Shown here in pieces: positions 19,706 to 31,797 of a stretch of DNA of 64,000 bases. The position numbers and the translations under genes were made by a program. Source of the DNA: Lepidostoma basale (taxonomy: Eukaryota; Arthropoda; Insecta; Trichoptera; Lepidostomatidae); assembly GCA_022606425.2 (NCBI GenBank), contig JAHDVF020000524.1, forward strand, positions 620,001 through 684,000, in the 5' to 3' direction. Position 1 is the first letter of the stretch. Each line of letters starts with the position of its first letter. The notes below the pieces were generated by a model. That model was not told where the DNA came from. It worked only from the letters and a program-made list of their open reading frames with translations, and did no database searches.

Positions 19706-20088
19706 ATCATGATGTATGGAATAGAGGTCCGAGCCGATACCAATAGAACTAAGAACCTTCTTAAAGTAGCAGAAATGCGAACCAGACGCTCCATCGCAGG
19801 TAAAACCCTCAGAGATCGGATCAGAAATGAAACGATAAGGTCTGTCTGTGGTGTTGAAGACATATTGAGATGTGGAAGAAGCAGAAGGAGCTTTTGGAGA
19901 GACCACGTGGACCGCATGGAGAATGCAAGAATTGCAAAATCGTTAAAGATCAAACCCAAGCAGCAAGGGATTACCAGGAAGGCCGCCGAAGAGATGGAGA
20001 GATGGCTGGACATCATCTTCCCTGGACAGCCCACCGTCACAAAGAGGTCATTCGACCTAAACTAAGAGGAAGAAGAAGAAGAAGTTGA
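19706..20088 (+). pseudogene. GAA-tailed RTE-like LINE, type b
   Basis: An open frame from 19709 to 20065 reads MMYGIEVRADTNRTKNLLKV, EMRTRRSIAGKTLRDRI, VCGVEDILRCGRSRRSFW, RDHVDRMENARIAKSL and EEMERWLDII. These are the conserved blocks of the RTE-type ORF2 C terminus. It ends in AGAGGAAGAAGAAGAAGAAG, the (GAA)n tail. It is heavily 5'-truncated (no RT domain). It inserted in the Tigger relic, so it is younger than that element. Confidence 0.82.
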
Positions 20089-20296
20089 AAATAATTAAAA
20101 ATGAACTATTTTTACGGCATGGAACACATTTTCGTATTTTTCATTGATTTATACGGGAAAAAGAGGTTCCACTGTAATGAATGGTGAAGAAAACGTACTT
20201 TAATGGTGTAAATAGAGGTAGACCGTGGAAAAAGCGGAACTTCTATTTAATTTGAAATATCTTAACAACAAAAAAGAATGTCAAAATATAATCTTT

Positions 20297-20368
20297 TGAC
20301 CCCGACGTGATTTGAACACGCAACCTTCTGATCTGGAGTCAGACGCGCTACCGTTGCGCCACGGAGTC
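20297..20368 (-). tRNA. tRNA-Trp (CCA), copy 1
   Basis: 72 nt. The minus strand begins GACTCCGTGGCGCAACGGTA, has anticodon CCA in the loop CTCCAGA, a T arm GTGTTCAAATCAC and an acceptor end CGGGGTC plus discriminator A. Acceptor pairing GACTCCG/CGGGGTC includes one non-Watson-Crick step. A T-run lies about 10 bases past the 3' end. The 72-base gene is identical to the copy at 24156-24227 while the flanks differ. Confidence 0.93.
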
Positions 20369-20855
20369 GATGCAATGATTGGATCTAAATAATAAAGTAT
20401 TGGTAAAAATTTAATTCGTTTCGAGGCCGTCGACAATGTCAACACAAGTGAAATGATCTGTTCTACATTGAATACTTATATGTCTTTTGTTTAGTGTACG
20501 AATAGCTTCTCATTTTAAAATGTAGGTAAGCAGGTTCATTAGTGGTTACACACAAAGTATTGGGGTTTCCTTATTAAAATCTTACATGCCAATTTAAATA
20601 TAGCCGGGGTGTATGGAAATAGATTTAATTGTTATTTTATAAACTCTACTTGATAACTTCCGCCGAATGTCAACTAGTGTCTTCAACAATGGATTCTTTT
20701 CCGACCCTATTCTTTGAAAAATCGTCGATTTCTAATTATACGAGTATATTTCAGTATTAATTAATATAATACATTTGATAATGAAAAGTCAATTTAAAAA
20801 GATAATATATAGGTATGTGATGTTAATAAATACGTATGAAAACGTCTGCTTTCTA

Positions 20856-21405
20856 TTTTTCTTCTTCAAGTGCCCTGTCGGGTCCCCCCAACGTTGGCGA
20901 TCACCTTGAGGAACCTGTCCCTGTCCTGCGCCGCTCGGAACAGCTCCTCCACACTTCGGATGCCGGTCCACTCCCTCAAATTTCGCAGCCAGGACATTTA
21001 TCTCCTTCCGGGCCCTCGGCGTCCCTCAATTTTCCCCTCCAATATCAGTTAGAGAAGGTGGTACTTTTCTCCACGCAGTATATGACCCAGATGTGAGATA
21101 TTTCGATCCTTGGTAGTTGATAACAGTTCACTGTCAACTCTAGCTCGCCTCAGGACCTCGGTATTGGCAACCATGTCTGTCCAGGGAACACTGAGCATTC
21201 GGCGATGGAGCCACATTTCAAATGCTTCCAGTCTGTTCATTGAGTTAACTTTCAAGGTCCACGTTTCACATCCGTACAATAAAACAAACCACACATAGCA
21301 TTTGATCATTCTCTGGCGGAGTTTCAAGTTTACGTTATCATTGCAGAATAGTGATTTCATTTTATTAAACGTAGCTCTTACTGCCTCAATTCTGCTGTTT
21401 TCCAT
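20856..21405 (-). pseudogene. GAA-tailed RTE-like LINE, type a
   Basis: The minus strand reads ENSRIEAVRATFNKMKSLF, RQRMIKCYVWFVLLYGCETW, RLEAFEMWLHRRML, HLGHILRGEKYHLLQ and, after frame breaks, RQMSWLRNLREWTG, then DRFLKVIANVGGT-stop. These are RTE-type ORF2 C-terminal blocks. The reversed tail TTTTTCTTCTTC lies at the left end. Shorter copies are at 25345, 33015 and 60178. Confidence 0.8.
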
Positions 21406-21454
21406 TACAGAAGATTTATTTGTATTTTATTTTTCAATGACATATATCGCCTTT

Positions 21455-21620
21455 CTAAAGCATTATTAAATGTTTGATAACGATAATACCTTAGAAATTT
21501 GATAATGTGTTAAACAGGTGAAACATGTGATTTCCATAAACTATACCAAAACTTCTAGAAAACATATGTTATCATTCGTATTCAATATTTAATATGGAGT
21601 TTTACATAAATGTTCAAGAA
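21455..21620 (+). repeat. Family B hammerhead-like repeat
   Basis: TTGATAATGTGTTAAACAGG then TGAAACATGTG at 21499-21529, followed by the family B body (ATTCGTATT, AATATGGAGTTTTACATAAA, TGTTCAAGAAACAATAAATA). Confidence 0.65.
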
Positions 21621-21639
21621 ACAATAAATATCTTTTGGG

Positions 21640-21795
21640 ATACTGAGATTCAGCTCTAACGGCGATTCCTCTTACGTCTATTGGAAACAATTTCAGAAAT
21701 GTAATTAGGTAGTAGTTTTATGTGGAGACTAGATGTGTGGCCCTCCGAAAGAGGGAGATGAAGGATTTAGAATCTATGTAAAGTCTTAATTTTTT
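21640..21795 (-). mobile_element. LINE-J 3' UTR fragment
   Basis: The reverse of AATAGCC...GCTGAATCTC: GATTCAGCTCTAACGGCG, TTCCTCTTACGTCTATTGG, GGCCCTCCGAAAGAGG. Order matches 4466-4660. Confidence 0.68.
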
Positions 21796-22051
21796 CTCGA
21801 CCTGGGCTGCATTAATGGAAGACAAGTTAACGTTACATTGTAGAGTATTATGGGATCAGTCTTATTAGTTTAGAAATGAGTCTGTTTCCGAGGTAGTACG
21901 ACTTCAATGATTAGCTTAGTTATCTTAGAGATATATTTGATTGTAAGAAATTAAAGCAATTATTTATTTATTGCATTAAATTAAAAAAACAGAGATTATT
22001 ACTCTCTGAACATTAATTATTTTAGCCTAATAGATTATATACTAGATAGAT

Positions 22052-22300
22052 CTGCAAGGTGGAGGATGTCGTGAGATGGGGCAGACAACGCAGAAGATAC
22101 TAGAATGCGCACGTGCAGAGGTTGGATCCTACCAGAATCCCACACGCTGTGGCGCATTAGATTCCTGCCGGCTGCCGTCCCCCCGGAAGACCGCCGAAGA
22201 GACGGAGAGATAGCTGGGAGTCAACCTCCCAAGAGAGGCCAGCCTGATTTCAGGAACAGACTAAAGGTCTATAAGGAGAAGAAGAAGAAGAAGAAGATTA
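22052..22300 (+). mobile_element. GAA-tailed RTE-like LINE, type b2
   Basis: Colinear with the reverse of 48944-49545: TGCAAGGTGGAGGATGTCGT, CAGACAACGCAGAAGATACT, CTGCCGGCTGCCGTCCC, GGGAGTCAACCTCCCAAGAG. It ends (GAAGAA)n at 22281-22300. Confidence 0.8.
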
Positions 22301-22419
22301 CATAATTTTATTATTATTTACATCTTGATGATGACCGGTTTCGGGAACAAAAATAGAGATGAAATCATTGGTTTTCTAGTAATTAAATTAAATTTTTGGG
22401 AGTCATATATTTCACCTTG

Positions 22420-22640
22420 CTGTCATCCGCCATTAGTCGTCCAGTGTTTAACGTAGGCCTCCCTTTCCGATTTCCATAACTCTCTATACCTCGCCACTCT
22501 GTGCCATTGACCTCCTGCCACTCTCTTGATGTCATCAGACCATCTTGCTTGTGGTCTACCAGGGTATCTATGGCCGGTTCTCGATCGCTACTCCTGGGTG
22601 TGTCTGGTCTCTCGTCTGATCAGTCGCCATGCTGTGGCAT
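22420..22640 (-). mobile_element. RTE-like LINE fragment, type c
   Basis: The minus strand reads roughly RPQARWSDDIKRVAGGQWH, then RYRELWKSEREAYVKHWT, matching the last block of RTE-like ORF2 and the copy at 40590-40850. No tail is preserved. Confidence 0.7.
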
Positions 22641-22644
22641 TATT

Positions 22645-22785
22645 AAATTGATAAACAAAACCTTAGAAAGTAAAAAATGAGGCGACAGATGTCACTCCAA
22701 TCAAAAATACTAAAACTTCTGGAAAATAAACGTTTTAATCAATACCTAATATTTAATATGAAGATTTACATACATGTTCAACTAT
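22645..22785 (+). repeat. Family B repeat, degenerate
   Basis: TGATAAACAAAACCTTAGAA, GACAGATGTCACTCC, CTAAAACTTCTGGAAAATAA and ATTTAATATGAAGATTTACA follow the family B order with many substitutions. It abuts a reversed LINE-A tail. Confidence 0.5.
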
Positions 22786-22850
22786 CACGCCGTCTCTGCA
22801 AAGTGGTTGGCAGAAAGAATGGACCACCAAATGACATGCAAAACATGCCA
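22786..22850 (-). mobile_element. LINE-A 3' terminal fragment
   Basis: TATCACGCCGTCTCTGCAAA then GGTTGGCAGAAAGAATGGAC: only the last ~60 bases of LINE-A, without a (TTAG)n tail, in opposite orientation to the longer copy at 22911. Confidence 0.6.
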
Positions 22851-22910
22851 AAGTTTTAAATCGTTGTTAAAGAAATAATCAATTAGAATGATATGTAATC
22901 GTTCTCCCAT

Positions 22911-23397
22911 AATGGTGTTCTTGTGCCGACCCTTATGTATGGGAGTGAAGCATGGAACTGGCAAAAGAAGGATGAAAGTGGAATAAATGCAGTAGAAATG
23001 AGATCTTTAAGACGAATGTGTGGCAAATCTGTATATGATAGAGTGTCAAATGCAAGTATAAGAAGTGAATGTGGTGCGAATGAAAGTGTTGTGAACAAAA
23101 TAATGAAAGGGTCATTAAGATGGTTTGGACACATGGAAAGAATGAGTGAAGACAGAATGGTAAATAAGATATATGTAAACGGAGCTAAAAATAGAGGAAG
23201 GCCGAGGAAAACGTGGCACGATCAATTCAATCAAATATTAAATGTCAGTCACGTGAGGAGTCGGAGAAATCGACGTGCGTGCATGACAAGATGTATGAAT
23301 GTAGAGGAAGCGAGAGAAGTATGTCAGGACAGAACAGTGTGGCGCTCCATTCTTTCTGCCTACCCCCCCGGGGAGACGGCGTGATGGTTAGTTAGTT
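22911..23397 (+). pseudogene. LINE-A C-terminal region, best-preserved 3' copy
   Basis: Open for 153 codons from 22923: PTLMYGSEAWNWQKKD, INAVEMRSLRRMCGKSVYD, KGSLRWFGHMERM, GRPRKTWHDQFNQILN, CMTRCMNVEEAREVCQDRT and SAYPPGETA-stop, then GATGGTTAGTTAGTTA. This defines the C-terminal domain of the family. The RT domain is missing because of 5' truncation. No poly(A) or AATAAA precedes the tail. Confidence 0.9.
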
Positions 23398-23479
23398 AAA
23401 AAAAATATTACTTACAATCTAATTTTGATGTTATTCGCTTTCAGTTTGTGCTCACAAAGTATAACAATGTTGATGTTTT

Positions 23480-23860
23480 GAATTTTCAAAGAGGCATAAA
23501 AGGCGATACATGTCATTCCCATAAACTCTAATAAAACTTCTAGAAGACAGACGTTTTCATTCGATAAATAAACATCTCATAAGTATAGTATATTATCTTT
23601 TTCAAATATGTATTTGATTATCAAATGTCTTAGAAAGGCATTACATGTAGGTAATTCTCATAAACTATAAAAATTCTTATGGAAAACAGACGTTTTCATT
23701 CGCGTTAATTAATATCACATAGGTATATCTTTTTAAAATAGATTTTTCGGTATCAAATGTCTTAGAAAGGCGAAACATGACATTTCCATAAATTATAATA
23801 AAACTTAAGGAAAACAGACGTTTTCATTCGTATTAATTATCCCAGAAGATTTAAGAATAC
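23480..23860 (+). repeat. Three tandem family B repeats
   Basis: Three plus-strand units about 135-140 bases apart share (G)AGGCRWWACATG, CATTCCCATAAACT and GACAGACGTTTTCATTCG. The hammerhead-like left part is only partly kept (TATCAAATGTCTTAGAAAGG at 23750). The order and spacing look like local tandem duplication of one element. Confidence 0.6.
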
Positions 23861-24155
23861 GTCCAAATTCAAGATCCCTCAGAGTTTCACGTCTTAGGTT
23901 AAACACAATTTCATTTTCAAAAGCAATAAGGTACTTCTGCCACTTGTGAAATATTGTGTTTTTGTTATTTTAACACGGCTGGTAAAATTGATTAATCATG
24001 TAAAAAAAGGTTTTTCTCTCTTATTAGTTCAACTGTATAAAAATGTACTAAAATTGAGTAAATACCCCTCTAATAATAATTCGTTATAATTTTTTTTTTC
24101 AAATCCAATTTTCATAAAAATACTGTTTATGAGTAAAAAATAGAAGTTGACCTTT

Positions 24156-24227
24156 TGACCCCGACGTGATTTGAACACGCAACCTTCTGATCTGGAGTCA
24201 GACGCGCTACCGTTGCGCCACGGAGTC
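24156..24227 (-). tRNA. tRNA-Trp (CCA), copy 2
   Basis: 72 nt, identical to 20297-20368, with anticodon CCA. A CTTTT just past the discriminator is shared with copy 1, but the sequence beyond differs, arguing for separate functional loci or conversion limited to the gene. Confidence 0.93.
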
Positions 24228-24539
24228 GAATGGAAAGACCTCACGAAATATCGTACCTACTCCGAGTTCGAAGGTCAGTAAATGGATCAATTTTATCGAG
24301 CTGAAACACAATTATTACATATACGTCTAGACAGTGTCTACTGTCTGTTCGAGGCGTGTGGCGCATTGTCGAAAAGTATATGGTGTTTCCATTATTAAAA
24401 TGCGTATGATAAAGTGTTGAAGAACTTTCTTATATATACATTCTAATTGTTCATAATCTGTATTGTGAAAAACGTTAAATGTTTAATTTTCATACATAAC
24501 ATTATAGGTATAGCAAAAGCCTTTATATAAAAGTTAAAG

Positions 24540-24905
24540 AACTGAGTAACTAACTATCCATCACGCCGTTTTTCCGGGGGGTTAGGCAGAGAGGATGGAC
24601 CGCCATACCGTTCTGTCCTGACGTGCCTCTCTAGCTTCCTCCACATTTATACATCGTAACATGCATGGTCGTCCACTCTTTCAATTTTTCCGACTTCGAA
24701 CGTGGCCGCCTTTCAGCATTTGATTAATTTGGTCATGCCATGCTTTCCTTGGTCTTCCACGGCTTCTCTTTCCACTCACACTGCTTGTATACAGCAATTT
24801 AATCATTCTTCTATTGTCCATTCGTTCCATATTTCCAAAACATCTCAGGGATCCTTCTTTAATTTTACTTATGATGCAATCATTGCCTTACATTTCTTTC
24901 TTATT
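24540..24905 (-). mobile_element. LINE-A 3' end, divergent subfamily
   Basis: Starts AACTAACTATCCATCACGCC and uses the GAGAGGATGGACCGCCAT variant of the 3' end. The minus strand continues through the GRPRK and MERMD-type coding text, with many differences from the copy at 22911. Confidence 0.75.
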
Positions 24906-24926
24906 TGAAGAACTGTCTTTATATCT

Positions 24927-25092
24927 GACGACCTTCGTGGCAGAGTGGTTACGAGCTCTGACTTCCATACCGAAGGTCCTGGGTTCGATTCCCGGCGATG
25001 GCAGTGTGATTGTCACACCGTCTTTGGTCTGGTATAGAATTCACGTGACAATAAAATGGCGATAGATTGGCTACCTATCACATGTCACGAGA
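24927..25092 (+). mobile_element. tRNA-derived SINE, copy 2 (best preserved)
   Basis: The head GACGACCTTCGTGGCAGAGT carries a box A-like element. CTGGGTTCGATTCCCGG is box B. A body with GTGTGATTGTCACACCGTCT, ATTCACGTGACAATAAAATG and CTACCTATCACATGTCACG follows. About 165 bp. A long A-rich run follows at 25160-25198 but is separated by about 70 bases. Confidence 0.85.
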
Positions 25093-25344
25093 ATCAATAT
25101 AATAGCTAAAAAATAAAAATTGTATACAGTAATTGGGTCCAAAATGACCTGTTGTGTACATAAAAAAAAAAAAATAATAAAAAAAAAAAAAAAAAAAATG
25201 TAAAATGTAAAAATGTAATGTATCTAGTCTTTTGTGTGGAAACAAAGTTGACAAATATGGACTTGAAATGATTCACATCGAATATGTTCTTAAACATTGT
25301 ATGATGTAATGTCAAACACCGATATACGAAAAACGAAAGTGTTA

Positions 25345-25705
25345 ATAAATAAATAATAATGAACCGTATACCGTGGACCGATAGGGTCAGTAATGCAGAC
25401 GTACTCCAGAGAGCCAGAGCCAATAGAGAGCTGTTGTCGAGTGTGAAAATTAGAAAGATCTCATATTTGGGTCCTGTGCTAAGGGGAGAAAAATACCACC
25501 TCCTTCGATTGATATTAATGGAAGTGGAGGGACGTCGGGGAGTTGGTAGAAGGCAGCTGTCCTGGCTGCGGAACATCAAAGAGTGGATAGGAATAACAAG
25601 AGATCAGAACCTGTTTCACGTGGCGCAAGATACAGATGCCTTTGCTGTAGTGATCGCCAACGTTGGGGGGACCTGACACGGCACCGAAAGAAGAAGAAAA
25701 GGACC
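25345..25705 (+). pseudogene. GAA-tailed RTE-like LINE, type a
   Basis: Open frame 25359-25676: MNRIPWTDRVSNADVLQRAR, ELLSSVKIRKISYLG, LRGEKYHLL, RRQLSWLRNIKEW and VVIANVGGT-stop. It then reads GACACGGCACCGAAAGAAGA and AGAAAAGG. This is the last ~105 codons of the ORF2, 5'-truncated. Confidence 0.8.
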
Positions 25706-26475
25706 TCGAAGAATTTTAAGAAAACGATCGGTGTACGATGAGCATGGATCACAAATTTAAAAGAACTGAGGAAAGCATGGCGTAATCAAACAATCCAAAA
25801 TTAACAAATACAAGTCCCATGTCGAATCTCATTCGACATCGATTTCTTCCTCGTGTGTCCCATGTCGAATGTCATTATTATTTTTTTCATTGTTAGTATT
25901 ATTGAGTCAAAATGCAGCTCTCATTTTTCTCTCTCGTATCTATTACGTATAGTATGATGAGCATAGGTCAAATGATTTTTTGGCCATTGGAATTGTCACC
26001 GAACTTCGCATTTAAATGTTACACTAGTAATTTTTAACAATTGTTACCCATATTTACTATTGATCTTATAATTGTAACCCTTGCAGAAACGAAAAAAAAC
26101 GTTGACAATGAGTTTGAATATAGAGATGAAGATTATATTAATGAACTGGACAGATTATATGTATGAATAGTGGAGAAAACATATTTTTAGGGGATGGAAA
26201 CATCAATTTTTAATCCATATATTCAGTATAAAGAGCATGCATGTCAAGAAGGTTGAAAATAAATGGCGCATAAAAAATTCCGAGAAGAGCTATTGATGAG
26301 ATAGTTGATGATATTTGTGCTAATAAACCAGAACGAGTTTCCCAAAGTGATAGTGAGCAAAGACTTGACAGAAAAATGCATTTCTTATACCCTAAACCAC
26401 AAGCAAAGCACAAATTTTGTGCAGTATGCTCCAATCGAATAATTACCGGAGGTTGAAAGGAAACTTGATACATCT

Positions 26476-26683
26476 CTCTCTTTCTCTCTCTCTTTTTCTC
26501 TCTCTCTCTCTCTCTACATATGGATATGATACATATAGATATATGATAAATATAGATGAGACTTAGAGATGTGATATAGAGATGTGACATAGAGATGGTA
26601 TATAGAGATGAGACATAGAGATGGGATATAGAGATGAGACATGAGACAGAGTAGAAACATATATGTGAGACATAGAAATGAGG

Positions 26684-26690
<7 letters not shown>
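26476..26690 (+). repeat. CT microsatellite and GAGATG minisatellite
   Basis: 26476-26515 is (CT)n. 26530-26690 repeats units like AGAGATGAGACATAGAGATG and GGATATAGAGATG. A related GAGATGAGACACAG array is at 29263-29340, on the other side of the mariner insertion. Confidence 0.8.
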
Positions 26691-26972
<282 letters not shown>

Positions 26973-26974
26973 TA

Positions 26975-28320
<1,346 letters not shown>

Positions 28321-28369
28321 CAACCAATAGCTGCTCAGCAGCTCAGCATAATGTATGTCAACATGTATG

Positions 28370-28760
28370 TGGCAATGTAATGGCCAATATGTGTATGTAT
28401 GTATGTGTATGTATGTGTGTGTATGTAATGTATGTATGTGTCCAGTATGTGTATGTGTGTGTTGTCAGCTCAATGTAATGTAATATGTATGGCAATCTGG
28501 TATTGTATGTATGTAATAACAATCAATAATATGTGGCAATGTGTATGTCAATAATGTATGTGGCAATGTGTATGTGTGGCAGCCAGCCAATGTATGTAGC
28601 CAGCAATGACAATAATGGTAATAATGGCAGCAATGTGGCAATACAGCTGTCAGCCAATAATAACAATGGCAGCCAGCCAATGTGGCCAACAATAACCAAC
28701 AACAATAACAGCCAATATGGCCAATATCGTAATGTGTATGTGGCAACAATATATGTAATA
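28370..28760 (+). repeat. Complex simple repeat (TGTATG / GGCAAT / CAGCCAGCCAAT)
   Basis: Low-complexity sequence built from TGTATGTATG, ATGTGGCAATGTGTATG, AATAATGGCAGC and CAGCCAGCCAATGT. Apparent reading frames on both strands are by-products. Confidence 0.85.
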
Positions 28761-28804
28761 TATTTGAGACAAAATATGAGATATGATAAAGTATTAAAGG
28801 CCTC

Positions 28805-28945
28805 AATCGAAGTCGGAAAATTCGACGAACGTGCATGAATGCATTGTTGAGTAAGCTAGAGAGGTATATCCGGACAGAACGGTATGGTGGTCCATCCTCT
28901 CTGCCTACCCCTTAAGAGAAACGGCGTGATGGTTAGTTAGTTAGT
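28805..28945 (+). mobile_element. LINE-A 3' end, divergent subfamily
   Basis: GACAGAACGGTATGGTGGTC, CATCCTCTCTGCCTACCCCT, AACGGCGTGATGGTTAGTTA: the same subfamily as 24540-24905. Confidence 0.75.
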
Positions 28946-28949
28946 GAAA

Positions 28950-29265
28950 TGCAAATATAAGAAGCGAATGCAGTGTGAATTTAAGTGTTATGAAGTGTTA
29001 TATAATGGAAATATTGATTGATTACAGAATGTGAGGAAATTATATAATATGTAAACGACGTAAACGGAACTAGAAATAAAAGAAAACGATCAAATCATTA
29101 AATTATTAAATATCGGCCACGTGAGGATTCGGAGAAATCGACGTGCGTGCATGACACGATGTATTAATGTAGAGAAAGCGAGAGAAGTATGCCAGGAAAT
29201 AACAATGTGGGCGTCCGTTCTTTCTGTCTACTTCTTTGGGGAGACAGTATAATTATTTAATTAGA
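28950..29265 (+). mobile_element. LINE-A 3' end, degenerate
   Basis: Text matching NANIRSECSVN, then VNDVNGTRNK, GHVRIRRNRRACMTRC and a 3' end GGGGAGACAGTATAATTA without a TTAG tail. Follows directly on the previous copy in the same orientation. Confidence 0.7.
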
Positions 29266-29340
29266 GATAAGACACAGAGATGAGACAGAGATGCGACACA
29301 GAGATGAGACACAGGGATGAGACACAGGGATGATATACGA
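29263..29340 (+). repeat. GAGATGAGACACAG minisatellite
   Basis: Five or six units of about 13-15 bases, resembling the minisatellite at 26530-26690. Confidence 0.75.
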
Positions 29341-29620
29341 GTATACAGATAAACTATTCCATAACTATGGTCAGATATGTCCTTCATCTATCCAATAGGG
29401 CATAATGGTTAATGAACAAGTAAAAAATAGTATTACATAGGTTTATTTCGTTAATGTTTACTACGTAAATTAATTCGCTGTTTTCGTGATTACTTATTCA
29501 TAAAACATACTTTCAGTGTGTTTACCTTTTGTCGCGTACACCTGTATATTCCTAGTGACGGCGCAGCATTTCTATGGCAGATATAGATCGCGTTATAAAT
29601 TTGTCGCCGCTGTTTCTATC

Positions 29621-29692
29621 GGGGATGTAGCTCAGTGGTAGAGCGTTCGCTTTGCATGTGAAAGGCCCCGGGTTCGATCCCCGGCATCTCCA
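29621..29692 (+). tRNA. tRNA-Ala (TGC)
   Basis: 72 nt. GGGGATGTAGCTCAGTGGTA (acceptor, box A), anticodon TGC in loop TTTGCAT, box B GGGTTCGATCC, acceptor 3' strand CATCTCC and discriminator A. A run of 8 T follows (29696 on) as an RNA polymerase III terminator. Confidence 0.96.
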
Positions 29693-29827
29693 AATTTTTT
29701 TTGTATTTTTTTTAAATATCGTATATTGGATTGGCATTCCGGTGTAATTATTAATGGATTTTAAAATATATTAAAAATTAAAAAATATATTATAATAATA
29801 TTTGAATACTCTTACCATACTTATCTA

Positions 29828-30264
29828 CTCTTATCTTCTTCTTCTTCTTCCTTGTTGTAGACCTATATGTTCTATTCTCCGGAGTGTTGCTCCTCCTGTG
29901 AGGTAGATTCCCAGCTGTTCTACCATCTTTTAGGAGGTCTTCCACGAAGACGAGCCCCATGAGACCGATTATGCAATGCAATATCGGGGTGTCTGGTGGT
30001 GTCCATTCCTTGAGCATGACCGTACCGGTCCAATTTTCGCTGTCTGCTCCATCTTATAATATCCTAAACCTCACATATCTCTCTTAATCTGGTGTTCCTC
30101 ACGCGATCTCTCAGTGTCTTCCCTGATATCGTCCTCGGTGTCTTCTTCTCGGAAGTCTTCAGAACTTGTTTGGCCTTTACTGTGTCTGCTCTTGCTTCGG
30201 CGCCATATGTTATTATTGGTCTTACGCATGCTTTATAGATTCTCATCTTACTCTTAATGGCCAT
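29828..30264 (-). pseudogene. GAA-tailed RTE-like LINE, type b
   Basis: Reversed tail TCTTCTTCTTCTTC at the left. The minus strand reads KMRIYKACVRPIITYGAEAR, KTPRTISGKTLRDRVRNTRL, EICEV-stop, then DIIRWSRQRKLDRYGHAQGM after readthrough. It has a frame break at 30064. Confidence 0.78.
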
Positions 30265-30364
30265 GTCTTTGTTTTTGCATATTGTGGATTTTACTCTTAT
30301 CTAATAAAAAAAATATCTATCTTCTTCCAAATATATTATAATATATAATATATAGTTCTTACGT

Positions 30365-30935
30365 TTTTTGTACCTCAAAGATAACGGTTATTACCCCTGG
30401 CTGTACCCAACTGATTTCTTGCTGGGTATGCTGGACTACCAATCATTGGAAATTAGACGAACTATCCATTTGGGTGTTCATTTTTTTCAACTGATTCGTG
30501 GTCGAATACATAACTCGGATATTTTGAATGACTTGACTTTGTTTGTCCCTGACAATTATCTGCGACAAAGGCAACATAGATTATTTCACCTGCCACTGTG
30601 TAGAACCAATTTACCTAAAGTTATGCCCGTGGGCAGGGCAATAATCCTTCTAAACCGCATCTCTTCGGATGTGGACATCTTCCACGATAGTGAGGCTTCC
30701 CTCAGAAAACATCTATCTCTTAAATAATGTGTTGTTCTTCTTATTGTTTCTAATTATTTATTTGGTCTTTATTTTTTAATTATCTCGTGTTTTTTTGTGT
30801 TTTTGTCTATTTTTAAATTTCTTTATTGTGTTTACTATTTAAATTTTTTACCTACCTGTATAGTCATAAGCGCTTTGGTTATACACTGTAATGTTTATGA
30901 TTAAAAAAAAAAATTGAAATTGAAATTGAAATACC
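30365..30935 (+). pseudogene. LINE-T 3' end with (AAATTG)n tail
   Basis: Frame 30368-30727: GYYPWLYPTDFLLGMLDYQS, VHFFQLIRGRIHNSDIL, LFVPDNYLRQRQHRLFHLP and SDVDIFHDSEASLRK-stop. This is the C-terminal end of a CR1/jockey-type ORF2, shared with the copies at 54166 and 54938. A 3' UTR of ~180 bases ends in AAATTGAAATTGAAATTGAA. Confidence 0.8.
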
Positions 30936-31267
30936 AGTAGAGTTTTTAATGTAATATGTTGTAGTGAAAAATGCAACTTTCTGTATTAATGAAATAATAA
31001 AGTAGAAAGGAAGATTCATTGGGATTATGGGCAATTTATCCTTACGAAATCCTCGGCTTATCTGGACATGGAATTCTGGTTACAGGCGGATTACGCTGTA
31101 TGGCATTACCCTAACATAACCCTCTAGTGGATTCCTGTTACAATATGAAAATGTTTTTTCTTTTTAACAAGACCCAGATTACTTTCAAACCAATTATGAA
31201 ACTGTTAAATTCACATAATATAAATTATATTTATTATTTTATATTACAAATTATAATTATATATATT

Positions 31268-31797
31268 AAGGTTGTCATCGCAAACAAAAACCTATCCAAA
31301 AAAGCTAAAATGGCAGTGCACAATGGCGTTCTTCTACCGACCCTTATGCATGGAAGCGAATCATGGAACTGGCAAAAGAAGGATGAAAGTAGAATAAATG
31401 CAGTAGAAATTAGATCTCTTAGATGAATGTGTGATACTTTGAGTATGATAGAGGGTCGAATGAAAATATAAGAAGTGAATGCGGTGCGAATGATGGTGTT
31501 ATCAACAAAATAATTGAAGGATCGTTTTTGGACATATGGAAATAATGAATGAAGAAAGAATGGTAAAAAAATTATATGTTAACGATGTTAAACGATCCAG
31601 AAATATAGAAAGCCCGAGGAAAACGTGGCACGATCAAATTAATCAAATATTGAATGTCGGCCACTTGAGGAGTCGACGACATGACACGATGTATGAATGT
31701 TGAGGCACGAGAGAAATATGTCAATAAAGAAAAGTGTGGCAGTTCATTTTTTCTGCCTACCCCTTCGGGGAGACGGCGTGATGGTTAGTTAGTTTTT
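31268..31797 (+). mobile_element. LINE-A 3' end, ~530 bp
   Basis: Starts AAGGTTGTCATCGCAAACAA (VVIANKNLSKKAKMAVHNGV) and runs through GSESWNWQKKDESRINAVE to a stop, then degenerate text to TTCGGGGAGACGGCGTGATG and GTTAGTTAG. Confidence 0.85.

Larger units (their letters stand above)
18968..20174 (+). mobile_element. pogo/Tigger DNA transposon relic
   Basis: The left end CAGTGGAACCCTCCATAACG and the right end AAAAAGAGGTTCCACTG form short terminal inverted repeats. TA dinucleotides flank both sides (18966-18967 and 20175-20176), as expected for Tc1/mariner-pogo insertion. The interior has the transposase C terminus and two later LINE insertions: LINE-A (19546-19660, minus) and a GAA-tailed LINE (19706-20088, plus). 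Confidence 0.85.

Noticed and set aside
28465..28838. Reading frames of 100-120 codons in the TGTATG/GGCAAT region
   Set aside because: Low-complexity repeat sequence read on both strands; no conserved protein pattern.
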